NCBI RefSeq assembly: GCF_013201605.1
Contig: NZ_CP053848.1
Location: 1,426,001 to 1,490,000, forward strand
Source of the DNA: Campylobacter ornithocola
GTDB lineage: Bacteria; Campylobacterota; Campylobacteria; Campylobacterales; Campylobacteraceae
Direction: 5' to 3'
DNA: 64,000 nucleotides
Part shown: in pieces, positions 9,516 through 18,750 of the stretch
How the letters are laid out: every line of letters starts with the position of its first letter
How positions within the stretch are numbered: position 1 is the stretch's first letter
Program-made: the position numbers and the translations under genes
The notes under the pieces: model-generated
What the model saw: the letters and a program-made list of their open reading frames with translations, nothing else
What the model was told of the DNA's origin: nothing
Databases searched by the model: none

Positions 9516-9998
9516 ATGTCTACAATACTATTAAAAGAATTGGATTTAGAACCAATCATAGTAAAAATAATTGACAAAAACGAAGGATTAGGGTGGAGTT
9601 TAGAATATGCTAAATTTATTGAAATTGAATATAGAAAATTTCTTCTTTTATGTCAAGAAAATAAAGATGCCTCAATAGTACCACCAGCTGATGTTGATAA
9701 ATTTTGGCATTATCATATTTTAGATACATTAAAATATGCTCAAGATTGCGAAAATATTTTTGGTTATTTCTTGCACCACTTTCCTTATTTTGGAATGAGA
9801 GGTGAGGAAGATTTCAAAAATCTTAATAAATCTTGGGAGGAAACATGCATTTTATATGAAAAAAGATTTGGAAAACCTTCAGAATATATAAAAGAAAATT
9901 TATGGAAAACAATAGCTAGATGTCCAAATTGCGGTAGAAGATCTCCATCTAATGTTTTTTCACTAAAAAGACCAACTTTAGCAAGTATTAGCGCTTAA
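9516..9998 (+). CDS. GRDP-like (glycine-rich domain-containing protein-like) protein
   Basis: The 160-residue protein carries the signature of the DUF1399/GRDP-like family: DVDKFWHYHILDTLKYAQDC (about residues 62-81), then HHFPYFGMRG (about 88-97). The clustered histidines and aspartates suggest a metal site, but no activity is established for bacterial members that I know of. The tail has a CPNCG pair (residues 137-140) and a short charged end, without the glycine-rich region that names the plant proteins. It is paired divergently with an XRE repressor, an accessory arrangement. No signal peptide or membrane helix is visible. Confidence 0.7.
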   Translation: MSTILLKELDLEPIIVKIIDKNEGLGWSLEYAKFIEIEYRKFLLLCQENKDASIVPPADVDKFWHYHILDTLKYAQDCENIFGYFLHHFPYFGMRGEEDFKNLNKSWEETCILYEKRFGKPSEYIKENLWKTIARCPNCGRRSPSNVFSLKRPTLASISA

Positions 9999-10016
9999 TC
10001 TCATCTGAGATTAAGC
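9993..10016. terminator. Hairpin between convergent GRDP-like gene and tal
   Basis: An 11-base perfect stem (GCTTAATCTCA/TGAGATTAAGC) with a two-base loop includes the stop codon of the GRDP-like gene and ends eight bases before the tal stop. No good T-run follows on either strand, so it is a weak terminator candidate or an mRNA 3'-end stabiliser. Confidence 0.4.
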
Positions 10017-10024
10017 CACTACTC

Positions 10025-10996
10025 TCATAAAGACTTCAAAATATCTTCATAAGCAATGCAAAATTGTTCTAAACCATCATCAAGTAATTCTTTACAAGCT
10101 TTACTTAAAACATCATTTGATATATTTGCTTTTAATTTTTTCTCTATACACTCATCTTTTAAAGGCTCTTTAAATACAATTTGCTTACCCTTAAAAGCTT
10201 TGATAGCATCTAATGGTGCAGTATTAATAGCTTTATCATAAAGCAATTCTTTAATATAATAATCTTTCTCTAAATCATCACCCTTAACACCAGTGCTAGC
10301 AAATAAAGCCCTAATATTTGCTTCATTTTGTTTGATAATATAATTATAAGCCTTGGTCGCGGTAAGAATCCCTATATAATTTTTATCCAAAACTTGATTA
10401 TTTAATAATCTATCAAAACGGCTTACAAAAATACTAATAACAGCTTGCGGTTCTTTTTTACCTACAATATTGTTTTTTCTAAATTCTTTTAAACCTAAAT
10501 TTAAAGCCTCGAAGCATTTTTTAGTTTGTTCAAAATCAAAAATTAAAGTAGCATTTACGCTAATACCATTTTTCATTAATTCTTGCATTACTTCATAAGA
10601 AGCTTCTGTAGCAGGAATTTTCATCATCACATTTTCTTTTGCAATTTGTGTGTATAATCTTTTTGCTTCAGCCAAAGACAAACTAGTATTATCTTTTAAT
10701 CTTGGATCAATTTCAATACTAATAAAACCATCATTATTTTCATAATAATTAATAGCTAATTTATCTGCAGCCTTGATTATGTCTTCTACTGCAAGATATT
10801 CATACAAGGCTTTTTTATCTTTAAAATTTGATTTTTTAATTTTCTCTTTGTAAATATTTGAATTTAAAATTGCATTTTTAAAAATAGCAGGATTTGAAGT
10901 AGCACCATTAATTGTCTTTGAGTAAATTAAATCCAAAAAACTATGGTCTAAAAATTCATTTTCTATAAAGTCACACCATAGAGAAAATTTTTTCAT
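10025..10996 (-). CDS. tal: Transaldolase
   Basis: The 323-residue enzyme of the non-oxidative pentose phosphate pathway moves a dihydroxyacetone unit between sugar phosphates. The Schiff-base lysine lies in NVMMKIPATEAS; NGATSNPAIF near the N-terminus is the usual transaldolase phosphate/active-site region. It is the last gene of the serB-tal end of the chemotaxis block and overlaps serB by four bases. Confidence 0.94.
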   Translation of the reverse strand: MKKFSLWCDFIENEFLDHSFLDLIYSKTINGATSNPAIFKNAILNSNIYKEKIKKSNFKDKKALYEYLAVEDIIKAADKLAINYYENNDGFISIEIDPRLKDNTSLSLAEAKRLYTQIAKENVMMKIPATEASYEVMQELMKNGISVNATLIFDFEQTKKCFEALNLGLKEFRKNNIVGKKEPQAVISIFVSRFDRLLNNQVLDKNYIGILTATKAYNYIIKQNEANIRALFASTGVKGDDLEKDYYIKELLYDKAINTAPLDAIKAFKGKQIVFKEPLKDECIEKKLKANISNDVLSKACKELLDDGLEQFCIAYEDILKSL

Positions 10997-11619
10997 TGTA
11001 TCACCTTTATTATTTCTTTTAAATCTTTTTTATCTATACAAACATCCGCGTGAGATTTTAAAATTTCTTTAGCGCAAAAAGCTATTTTTAATCCACATTC
11101 TTTAAACATAGAAATATCATTAGCTCCATCACCTACACACATTATCTCTTCTGTTTTTAGGTTTAAGAATTTCTTAAGTCTTTGTAATATAATGCCTTTT
11201 GAGTTATTAAACATAATCTCTCCACCAACTTTTCCTGTTAATACATTATTTTTGCTATGTAAGAAGTTGGCAAAACCGAAGTCAAAATGAAGTTTATTTT
11301 GTATTAAGTCAATTCCTTCGTGAAACCCACCACTGAAAACAATTATTTTTATATTTTTACTTTTTAAATATTCGCATAATTCTTTTGCACCATTCATCAA
11401 AGGTAGATTTTCACAACATTTTTTTACCTGATCAATAGACATACCTTCAAGCAAAGCTACCCTAGCACTTAAGCTTTCAAAAAAATCAAGCTCACCATTC
11501 ATTGCTTTGTTGGTGATTGCCTTAACAGCATCACCAACGCCATATTCTTGTGCTAAAATATCAATGGTTTCACCATCCATTAGAGTAGAATCAAAATCAA
11601 ATGCGCAAAGTTTTATCAT
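10993..11619 (-). CDS. serB: Phosphoserine phosphatase
   Basis: The 208-residue HAD phosphatase makes L-serine from phosphoserine. It shows the motif I DFDST, the FSGGF motif II region and the GDGANDISMFK motif IV. I choose the ATG at 11619, which overlaps the cheW stop as ATGA; the alternative is a TTG one codon upstream. It lacks the N-terminal ACT domains of longer SerB proteins. Confidence 0.94.
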   Translation of the reverse strand: MIKLCAFDFDSTLMDGETIDILAQEYGVGDAVKAITNKAMNGELDFFESLSARVALLEGMSIDQVKKCCENLPLMNGAKELCEYLKSKNIKIIVFSGGFHEGIDLIQNKLHFDFGFANFLHSKNNVLTGKVGGEIMFNNSKGIILQRLKKFLNLKTEEIMCVGDGANDISMFKECGLKIAFCAKEILKSHADVCIDKKDLKEIIKVIQ

Positions 11620-12137
11620 CAAAACTCACGCTTTAACAAAGCTTCTGCTTTTAATATGGTCAAAATGTTTTCTTCTCTTTTACCTATACCAAAAATCATG
11701 CCTTTTTCTTTTAGTAAGGTTTCAGGTGGCGGATCAATTCTGCTTCTGTGAATTTTGATAGCCTCTGTCAGTCTATCTATCACAAATCCAGCATTACCCG
11801 CAGGAGTTTGATTGCCATTTGTCATACCTTTTAAAACAATATATCTTGTTTGAGGAGTCATTTTAGAACTACCTTGATTAAATCTTTTTGCAAGATCAAT
11901 CAAAGGCATAACATTACCCCTCATATTAAATACACCTAAAACATAATCAGGCACACTTGGCACCCTAGTGTATTCTATAGGTTTAATAATTTCTTGGATA
12001 TTAAGAATTGGAATAGCATATTCCTCATCTCCTACCACAAAACCAACAAGTTGAATAATATCCTCTTCTTTATCCACATCCGGCTCTGCAATTTGTGATT
12101 GTTGTTTTTGCAAAACCTGGCTTAATTTATCATTCAT
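11619..12137 (-). CDS. cheW: Chemotaxis coupling protein CheW
   Basis: The 172-residue protein links chemoreceptors to the kinase CheA. A CheW domain spans about residues 28-168, with VGDEEYAIPILNIQEII and the NMRGNVMPLIDLAKRF stretch characteristic of the family. It lies four bases downstream of cheA and is followed by serB with an ATGA overlap. Confidence 0.96.
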   Translation of the reverse strand: MNDKLSQVLQKQQSQIAEPDVDKEEDIIQLVGFVVGDEEYAIPILNIQEIIKPIEYTRVPSVPDYVLGVFNMRGNVMPLIDLAKRFNQGSSKMTPQTRYIVLKGMTNGNQTPAGNAGFVIDRLTEAIKIHRSRIDPPPETLLKEKGMIFGIGKREENILTILKAEALLKREF

Positions 12138-12141
12138 CTTC

Positions 12142-14448
12142 TTATCCTAGTTTTAAATTTTTTCTAACTACATTTTCTAAGTACTCTGGAGAGTAAGGCT
12201 TAGTAATATACTCAGTCATTCCTACTTCCACACCTCTTAAACGGTCTGATTTACTAGTTCTTGAAGTTACTGCAACAAGTGGAAGGTTTTTGTACTTGGA
12301 ATATTTTCTAATTTCACCTGCCAAAGTATAACCATCCATTCTTGGCATTTCAATATCAATTAATACAGCATCAATGTCATGTTCGCCTGATTTTATCATA
12401 TTTAAAGCTTCCACACCATTAGTTGCTTCTACAATACTTACACCTAATGGCTCTAGTGATTTTTGCATGATGTTTCTATCCATTTTAGAATCATCCACTA
12501 TAAGTACCGTATAATCACTTGGTTTTTCTTTTGAACTTTTTTTAGATTGCGATTCTATTTGTGCTTTAATATCTACTTTAATTTCTTTCGCAATATCCAT
12601 CATAGCAGCAACATCAATAATTAAAGTAACTCTACCATCACCACGAATAGTTGCCCCTGCTATACCTTGAATATTTTGCAAATACTCACCCATAGATTTG
12701 ATAACAATTTCTTCTTGACCCACCAAAGTATCTACTATAATACCAAGCTTGCTTTCTGCTACTCCAATAACAACTACATAAGTTTGATCAGTGTTTTCAA
12801 GCACTTGTTTTACACCAAACACATCTGAAAGTCTTACTAAAGATAAAACTTCATCTCTTAAGCGTAATACATTTTTACCTTCAATGGTATAAATATCATC
12901 AATTGGAACCCTAACTGTTTCAAGGACTGATGCAAGCGGAATAGCATAAAATTCTTCTTGTGTACCTACAAGTAATGATTGGATAATTGCTAAAGTAAGT
13001 GGAATTTTAAGCTTCATTACAGTGCCTTTTCCAAGCTCACTATCAATCTCAATAACGCCATTCAATTTTTCAATATTAGTTTTAACAACATCCATTCCAA
13101 CACCACGACCTGAAACATTGGTAATTTTCTTCGCAGTTGAAAAACCTGGTTTAAAAATCAATGCAAACGCTTCTTTATCGCTCATTTGATCAGCTTCGCG
13201 TTCTGTGATTAAATTTTTCTCCATAGCTTTTGCTTTTAACACATCAGCATCTAAACCCTTACCATCATCAGCAATCTCTACTACAATGTGATTTCCCTCA
13301 TTGTATGCCTTAAGATTAACTGTTCCTTTTTCTGGTTTACCATTAGCCACACGTGTTGCTGGATCTTCTATACCATGATCACATGAATTTCTAATCATGT
13401 GCATAATAGGATCGCCAATTTCCTCTACAATAGACTTATCAAGTTCTGTTTCTTCCCCTGAAATTTCAAGCTCCATTTGTTTACCAAGCTCACGACCTAA
13501 ATCACGCACAACTCTTGGGAATTTATTAAATACTTTTGCAATAGGTTGCATTCTTGTTTTCATAACCGCAAGTTGAATATCTGTAGTAACAATACTAAGC
13601 TGAGATACGACTTGATTTAATTCCTCTAAGAATTTTTCCCCATCATATCTTTCTTCAACATCATCATAAATTTTCAATAAGCGATTTTTGCCTAGCACTA
13701 GCTCACCAATTAAGTTCATCAAATGATCAAGTCTTTTAACCTCAACCCTGATTGTTTGATCCATATTTGCACCACTACTTCCACCACCTGCTGCAGGAAC
13801 TTTTTTCTCAGTAGCTGTATTTTGTGCTTGAGCAGCTGGTTTGCTCGGAGTTGGATTGGCCTCTTGTGTTTTTTTCTTTTCTGCACGTCTTGCTTGATCT
13901 TCAGCTTTTCTTACTTTTAAAAGTCTTTCGATTTCAGCTTCAACCTCATCATCACTAAGCTTATTTACATCAACTTCTGGTTCTTCGGCTTTTGGTTCTT
14001 CTTTAATCTCTTCTTTAGATTCTTCTTCCATGGTTGATGTTGTAGCTTCCAAACTTTCACCTTCTGAGATTGCAGTTAGTCTCGCACAAATTGGAGCTAT
14101 ATCAAGTCCTATTGCTGTATCATTTCCATTATCTCTAATAGAATTTAATAAAGTTTTCATCATATCAATAGACTCTAAAACTACATCCATTACCTCAGGA
14201 GTAATTTTAAGCTCATTATGTCTTGCTTTATTTAAAACATCTTCCATATGATGAGTAAGTTTTGTTAAAACGTCAAAATTTAAAAAACTTGATGAACCTT
14301 TAACTGTATGTGCAACGCGGAAAATCCTATTTAACAACTCTAAATCTTCAGGATTTGCTTCTAATTCAACCAAATCATGATCTATTTGCTCGACTAATTC
14401 AAAGGCTTCAACTAAAAAATCCTCAAGTATTTCTTGAATATCTTCCAT
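12142..14448 (-). CDS. cheA: Chemotaxis histidine kinase CheA with C-terminal receiver (CheAY)
   Basis: The 768-residue hybrid kinase is the core of chemotaxis signalling. Domain order is an HPt domain (phospho-accepting His47 in VAHTVKGSSSF), an acidic EK-rich linker (about 130-225), a dimerisation domain, an HATPase domain (NSCDHGIED and DDGKGLD motifs), a CheW-like domain (about 505-635) and a REC domain (about 645-768; acceptor Asp in LIDIEMPRMDG). The fused REC is typical of Campylobacterota and may act as a phosphate sink. It is co-directional with cheV upstream and cheW downstream. Confidence 0.97.
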   Translation of the reverse strand: MEDIQEILEDFLVEAFELVEQIDHDLVELEANPEDLELLNRIFRVAHTVKGSSSFLNFDVLTKLTHHMEDVLNKARHNELKITPEVMDVVLESIDMMKTLLNSIRDNGNDTAIGLDIAPICARLTAISEGESLEATTSTMEEESKEEIKEEPKAEEPEVDVNKLSDDEVEAEIERLLKVRKAEDQARRAEKKKTQEANPTPSKPAAQAQNTATEKKVPAAGGGSSGANMDQTIRVEVKRLDHLMNLIGELVLGKNRLLKIYDDVEERYDGEKFLEELNQVVSQLSIVTTDIQLAVMKTRMQPIAKVFNKFPRVVRDLGRELGKQMELEISGEETELDKSIVEEIGDPIMHMIRNSCDHGIEDPATRVANGKPEKGTVNLKAYNEGNHIVVEIADDGKGLDADVLKAKAMEKNLITEREADQMSDKEAFALIFKPGFSTAKKITNVSGRGVGMDVVKTNIEKLNGVIEIDSELGKGTVMKLKIPLTLAIIQSLLVGTQEEFYAIPLASVLETVRVPIDDIYTIEGKNVLRLRDEVLSLVRLSDVFGVKQVLENTDQTYVVVIGVAESKLGIIVDTLVGQEEIVIKSMGEYLQNIQGIAGATIRGDGRVTLIIDVAAMMDIAKEIKVDIKAQIESQSKKSSKEKPSDYTVLIVDDSKMDRNIMQKSLEPLGVSIVEATNGVEALNMIKSGEHDIDAVLIDIEMPRMDGYTLAGEIRKYSKYKNLPLVAVTSRTSKSDRLRGVEVGMTEYITKPYSPEYLENVVRKNLKLG

Positions 14449-14450
14449 TT

Positions 14451-15407
14451 TTACTCCTCACCTTTTTCATGCTTTTTAATAACACGAGAAATTTCAGCAA
14501 AGAAATCACTTGCGTTAAATTTAACTAAATATCCCTCTCCTCCTGCTTCTCTAACACCTTTATCACTCATAAACTCATTTGATAAAGAAGAATTAAACAC
14601 GATAGGAATATTTCTAAATCTCTCATCATCTCTTACTTTTGCAGCAAAATGAAAACCATCCATTTGAGGCATCTCAACATCACTCACAATAATTTTTAGA
14701 TGTTTATGTAGTTCTTCTGCGCCATAAGTATTATAAAGCTCTTCTAGTTTTTGTAATCCTTCTACTCCATCTTTTGCTTCAACAACTTTTAAACCAATTT
14801 TATTAAGAAGATCTTTAACAAGTTTTCTAGCAGTAGAACTATCATCTAATGCCAATGCTATACCTTCTATTTTTTGAATTTTATCATCTTCAATATCAGT
14901 TTGTGGAGTATAAATTCCAAGCTCTTGTACTATACTTTCCAAATCTAAAATGAGTAAAACCTCATCACCTTCGATTTTAGTTACACCTGTAATTTTACTT
15001 TTATCTAAACTACCCGCACTTGTAGCAAATGTAGCTGGTTCAATATTTTTCCAGTTAATTCTACGAATTCTTTTTGCTTCATGAACAATAAAACCAATCA
15101 ATACATTGCTAAATTCAGTAATAATAACTCTAGGTTTTATATTCGTCATTTCTGGTTCTTGAATTTGCATCCACTTTGCTAGGTTGATCACAGGAATTAC
15201 TACCCCGCGAAGATCAAAAATACCTTCCACATAGTCAGGTACTCCTGGAATTTCAGTCAAAAAAGGAATTTTAATAATTTCTCTAACTTTAGAAACATTT
15301 ACACCATAAATTCCCTCATAGACTTTATCCTGGCCTTGCTTAAAGATGCGAAAATCAACAAGTTCCATTTCATTTGAACCTGTTTTAACGACATTCTCAT
15401 CAAACAT
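14451..15407 (-). CDS. cheV: Chemotaxis protein CheV (CheW-REC)
   Basis: The 318-residue protein joins an N-terminal CheW domain (about residues 10-165; FDLRGVVIPVINLAKW) to a C-terminal receiver domain (about 180-310; ALDDSS acidic pocket, acceptor Asp in SDVEMPQMDGF). It couples receptors to CheA and can be tuned by phosphorylation. The start touches the end of the LpxH-like gene, and cheA follows after two bases. Confidence 0.96.
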   Translation of the reverse strand: MFDENVVKTGSNEMELVDFRIFKQGQDKVYEGIYGVNVSKVREIIKIPFLTEIPGVPDYVEGIFDLRGVVIPVINLAKWMQIQEPEMTNIKPRVIITEFSNVLIGFIVHEAKRIRRINWKNIEPATFATSAGSLDKSKITGVTKIEGDEVLLILDLESIVQELGIYTPQTDIEDDKIQKIEGIALALDDSSTARKLVKDLLNKIGLKVVEAKDGVEGLQKLEELYNTYGAEELHKHLKIIVSDVEMPQMDGFHFAAKVRDDERFRNIPIVFNSSLSNEFMSDKGVREAGGEGYLVKFNASDFFAEISRVIKKHEKGEE

Positions 15408-16135
15408 TATGCCTCCTTAAGTTCTATTTTGTGAAATCTGATTTCTGACTCATATTTTACTACAAAAAAACTTTCCTTGTATGCAAAAGTAGCTAAATTT
15501 AAATATTTTGTATTCTCATATTCTAAAAACACATCTTGATGATAATGTCCTTCGATTACAAAGCTTGTGTTATAGCATTTTATGCGTTCTTTTACCAAAG
15601 CAGAAAAATGAGGAATTTTTCTAATAAGTTGTTTTTTATTTTGATTTTTTAAAATTTTTTGAGTAATTTTTTCTTTACTAATAACATTTAAAAAATTTAA
15701 AAAAAGTAGTAAATAATAATTTCTCAAACTTTTTAAGCAAAATTGTAAAAAAGGTTTTAAAAAAATATCCCCATGGGCTAATTTTACCGGTGTATGATCT
15801 TGAAATTCACAAAGTAAAGGCTGTTGTTCTACACTAAAAACTTTAACATTTTTAAAAAATTTAGATAGATTAAAATCATGATTGCCTTCTAAATAAATGA
15901 TTTCAATTTCATGAGCAAGTTCTTCAAGTAAGTCTATATAAGCTTTTGCAAAATCATGAGTTGCTTTTACTTCATAAATTAAAAGATCAAAAATATCACC
16001 CATTAAAAAAAGTTGCGGAGTTTGGAGTTTTTTATCTTTTAGGGCTTGTAAAAACTCCCAAAAACCACGTCTATTTTCATTTTCATGTGCGTCTGCTATG
16101 AAAATTGCATTTTCTTTTATAATTATTTTTTGCAA
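15407..16135 (-). CDS. LpxH-like UDP-2,3-diacylglucosamine diphosphatase (calcineurin-like phosphoesterase)
   Basis: The 242-residue metallophosphoesterase contains the five family blocks: IADAHEN (D-x-H, residues 13-17), LMGDIFD, YLEGNHDFN, KLAHGD and EGHYHQD. This layout matches LpxH/YbbF-like enzymes, which split UDP-2,3-diacylglucosamine to lipid X and UMP. Position two genes from lpxB, the next step of lipid A synthesis, supports that role. The name stays provisional because several related phosphoesterases share these motifs. Confidence 0.78.
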   Translation of the reverse strand: MQKIIIKENAIFIADAHENENRRGFWEFLQALKDKKLQTPQLFLMGDIFDLLIYEVKATHDFAKAYIDLLEELAHEIEIIYLEGNHDFNLSKFFKNVKVFSVEQQPLLCEFQDHTPVKLAHGDIFLKPFLQFCLKSLRNYYLLLFLNFLNVISKEKITQKILKNQNKKQLIRKIPHFSALVKERIKCYNTSFVIEGHYHQDVFLEYENTKYLNLATFAYKESFFVVKYESEIRFHKIELKEA

Positions 16136-16138
16136 AAA

Positions 16139-16624
16139 TTAAAATTCCAAAGCTTTATACTCTATAGAGATTATTTCAAATTCACTCTCGCCTTTTGGCA
16201 AACGCACTTTAAAGTCATCTCCTTCTTTTTTACCAAGCATTGCCTTAGCAATAGGCGAACTAATGGAAATATAACCTTTTTCCAAATTTCCCTCATTTAC
16301 TCCTACTAAAGTATAAGTGCTTTGTTTTTCACTTTCTAAATCTTCCACCACAACAGTTGAACCAAATTTCACACTATCGTGTTCGTAAGAAGCTGGATCA
16401 ATAATTTGTGCTCTTGAGATTAAGTCTCCAAGCTCAGCTATCTTGCCTTCTATAAAAGCTTGTTTTTCTCTAGCTGCGTGATATTCTGCATTTTCTTTTA
16501 AATCCCCATGAGATCTTGCTATGTCTATTTCTTCTACTACTTTTGGGCGTTCAACTTTTTTTAGGTATTCCAATTCTTTTTCTAATTTCTCATAACCATA
16601 TTTACTCATAGGTTCTTTTTGCAT
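16139..16624 (-). CDS. greA: Transcription elongation factor GreA
   Basis: The 161-residue factor rescues backtracked RNA polymerase by stimulating transcript cleavage. It has the N-terminal coiled coil (about residues 8-80) with acidic tip residues in [22 protein letters not shown], and a C-terminal FKBP-like domain. The ATG at 16624 is preferred over the one at 16609 because AAGGA lies at the right distance upstream. Confidence 0.96.
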   Translation of the reverse strand: MQKEPMSKYGYEKLEKELEYLKKVERPKVVEEIDIARSHGDLKENAEYHAAREKQAFIEGKIAELGDLISRAQIIDPASYEHDSVKFGSTVVVEDLESEKQSTYTLVGVNEGNLEKGYISISSPIAKAMLGKKEGDDFKVRLPKGESEFEIISIEYKALEF

Positions 16625-16633
16625 AATTTATCC

Positions 16634-17731
16634 TTATTTGATTTCATAAAGTATTTTAGCTAAATTTTTTGCACTTGCAAATTGCAAATATTCTTTTAAA
16701 AAGCTCACTTTATCAAAAAATGCCTTATAATCGTATTTAAGATAAGCTTGATATAAATTTTCTACACTTACTTGCTCTTGCAAAAATTCAGGATTAAGTT
16801 CATTTTTACCTGCAAAATCTAAAAAAATATTTGCAAGACCTATATGTTTTAATTTTACAAAAAGTTTAGCTATAAAAATATCTATAGCTTTAGCCTTGTA
16901 AGCAAGTACAAAAGGCGTGCCAACTAAAGCTGCTTCAAGCGTAGCTGTGCCACTACAAATAAAAGCAAAATCTACATATTTAAGCACCTTTGGAGCGTTA
17001 GTTTGAATTTCAAATTCACTCACATCTCCATAAAGATTTAACCTTTTAAGATTAAACTCAGGTACACAAAGTATCTTTTTACCTTTAAATTTTATGCTTA
17101 AATCTTTAAAAATAGGCATCAAGCGCTTTATCTCACTTTTTCTTGAGCCTGGCAAAAAAGCTATTATTTTTTCATCATCTTTTTTTGAAAGTATATTATT
17201 TATATCATCTTGATTTTTAAATTCTTTAATCTCATCTAAAAGCGGATGACCCACATAAATACTTTTACTAAAAAATTTCTCATCAAAAGGCAAAATAGAA
17301 GCTAAAATATCAAAATGGTTTTCTATAATAGGAATGCGTCCTTTTTTCCAAGCCCAGACTTGAGGTAAGATATAATAAATTCTTTTTACTTTAGAATTTG
17401 CCTTTTTTAAAGCTTTCGCAAAAGGTATATTAAAAGCAGGAGAATCTATGCACAAAATCGCATCAATTTTTTGGGTAAGACTTAAATTTACAAGTTCTTT
17501 GATAGCTTTTTTTGCCTTAAAAATAAGTGGTAAAACTTCTATAAAACCCATAGCGCTAAATTCATGTGAGCTATATAATGGTTTGGATTTTAAGTTAAAC
17601 TCTTCGCATAAACTCTCATCATAAATTCCAATCAAATCAAATTCTTTATACTCTTTCTTGTAAGCTTTTAAAACTTCTCTTAAATGCAAATTTGCCGATG
17701 GTTCTAACGCACAAACTAAAAAAAATTTCAT
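16634..17731 (-). CDS. lpxB: Lipid-A-disaccharide synthase
   Basis: The 365-residue GT19 glycosyltransferase condenses lipid X with UDP-2,3-diacylglucosamine to form the lipid A disaccharide at the inner membrane. Diagnostic stretches include the N-terminal [34 protein letters not shown] and the [21 protein letters not shown] acceptor/donor region. It heads the lpxB-greA-LpxH-like-cheV series. Confidence 0.96.
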   Translation of the reverse strand: MKFFLVCALEPSANLHLREVLKAYKKEYKEFDLIGIYDESLCEEFNLKSKPLYSSHEFSAMGFIEVLPLIFKAKKAIKELVNLSLTQKIDAILCIDSPAFNIPFAKALKKANSKVKRIYYILPQVWAWKKGRIPIIENHFDILASILPFDEKFFSKSIYVGHPLLDEIKEFKNQDDINNILSKKDDEKIIAFLPGSRKSEIKRLMPIFKDLSIKFKGKKILCVPEFNLKRLNLYGDVSEFEIQTNAPKVLKYVDFAFICSGTATLEAALVGTPFVLAYKAKAIDIFIAKLFVKLKHIGLANIFLDFAGKNELNPEFLQEQVSVENLYQAYLKYDYKAFFDKVSFLKEYLQFASAKNLAKILYEIK

Positions 17732-17767
17732 ATTACCTAACTTAATATTATTTTTATCTGATCTTTA

Positions 17768-17773
17768 ATTATA
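17768..17773 (-). promoter_or_regulatory. Possible -10 box for lpxB
   Basis: TATAAT read on the minus strand, about 37 bases before the lpxB ATG. The surrounding sequence is very AT-rich, so a chance match is possible. Confidence 0.35.
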
Positions 17774-17893
17774 TAAAATACAAGCAATAATTCATAATTG
17801 TAAGATTTATTTTCAATTCTAGCAAAATATACTAAAAATATAAATTAATACTATTAAAATAGCAACAAATAGAAAATAATTAAAAAAATAATT

Positions 17894-17913
17894 AATTATG
17901 ATAATTATTATCT
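17894..17913. promoter_or_regulatory. Fur-box-like operator
   Basis: TGATAAT-T-ATTATCT at 17899-17913 is the 7-1-7 inverted repeat recognised by Fur (consensus TGATAATnATTATCA), differing only in the last base. The 19 bases 17894-17912 match 16 of 19 of the classical box. It ends 13 bases before a TATAAT at 17926, covering the region a promoter would need, so iron-dependent repression of the toxin gene is inferred. Confidence 0.65.
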
Positions 17914-17925
17914 TATTTTACCCGA

Positions 17926-17931
17926 TATAAT
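17926..17931 (+). promoter_or_regulatory. -10 box for ADP-ribosyltransferase gene
   Basis: A perfect TATAAT, preceded by CCCGA, lies 34 bases before the ATG at 17965. Transcription would start near 17938, giving a leader of about 27 bases with a strong AAGGAG ribosome site at 17953-17958. Confidence 0.6.
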
Positions 17932-17964
17932 TTGTGTGATTATTTTAATTTCAAGGAGAAAAAA

Positions 17965-18750
17965 ATGAAAAAAATAATTTTTTTATTATTTGTAAGTCTG
18001 ATAAGTTTTAAAACTTTTTCATTGGCACAAGATAATCTTGATTTTTCTTTTCAAGATACGCCTCAAGAAAAATATAGAAAATTTTCCAGTGGTAACGAAG
18101 TAGTGTCTTGGTGGCAAAATTTATATAGCGGATTAAAGCTATCTAAAGATGAAAAAAACATAATTTATCAATATACCTTTGGGGATTTTGTAGTAATCAA
18201 TGGTAAATTAAGAAATGGATTTTCTATATCTTCTTTAGATGAAAAACAAAAAGATATGATCTCAAGATTAGATAAAGCTCTATCAAAAACTATAGTGTTT
18301 GAAAATCTTCAAGTTTATCGTTATGAAAATCTTGGATTTTTGCTTAAACTAATAGATAAAGATTTATTTAAAAAAATTTACCAAAATGGAAAATTTACCA
18401 AAAAATCTGCTTCTTATTTAGAAATTATCAATCATAAAAAATACAAAGATTATGGATTTATGTCAACAACGGCTATTCGAAATAGTGTTTTTCAAACCCG
18501 TCCAATAGAATTAGTTATAAAAGTACCTAAATATTCTGACGTTATGTTTGTTTCGCTTAAAGAATTAGCAGGATCTCCGGATCAATATGAGTTATTATTT
18601 CCAAGAAATAGAATTTTAACCATAGAGAAATATGAATTATCACAAGATTATACAAGATTAACTATCTTTGCAAAAATGTCTCCACCTTGTCAAGAAGGCA
18701 AAACTTGTATAGAAGAGAAAGTAGATAATTTAAAACAACCTAAAAACTAA
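17965..18750 (+). CDS. Secreted C3/VIP2-like mono-ADP-ribosyltransferase (putative exotoxin)
   Basis: The 261-residue protein starts at the ATG behind AAGGAG, with a signal peptide (about 1-21, ending FSLAQ). Residues 50-95 match the helical front of C3/VIP2-type ARTs (LSKDEKNIIYQYT, then IN..LR at 79-83). The R-S-E signature follows: Arg119 in VYRYENL, the STT motif 167-169 in YGFMSTTAI, and the ARTT-loop Q207-Y208-E209 followed by LLFPRNRIL. QxE is typical of C3-type enzymes that modify asparagine of Rho GTPases, while arginine-modifying relatives have ExE; the target here is unknown. Two cysteines (242, 248) near the C-terminus may pair. There is no binding domain, so entry into host cells is unexplained. 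Convergent with peb3; a Fur-like site lies upstream. Confidence 0.85.
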   Translation: MKKIIFLLFVSLISFKTFSLAQDNLDFSFQDTPQEKYRKFSSGNEVVSWWQNLYSGLKLSKDEKNIIYQYTFGDFVVINGKLRNGFSISSLDEKQKDMISRLDKALSKTIVFENLQVYRYENLGFLLKLIDKDLFKKIYQNGKFTKKSASYLEIINHKKYKDYGFMSTTAIRNSVFQTRPIELVIKVPKYSDVMFVSLKELAGSPDQYELLFPRNRILTIEKYELSQDYTRLTIFAKMSPPCQEGKTCIEEKVDNLKQPKN

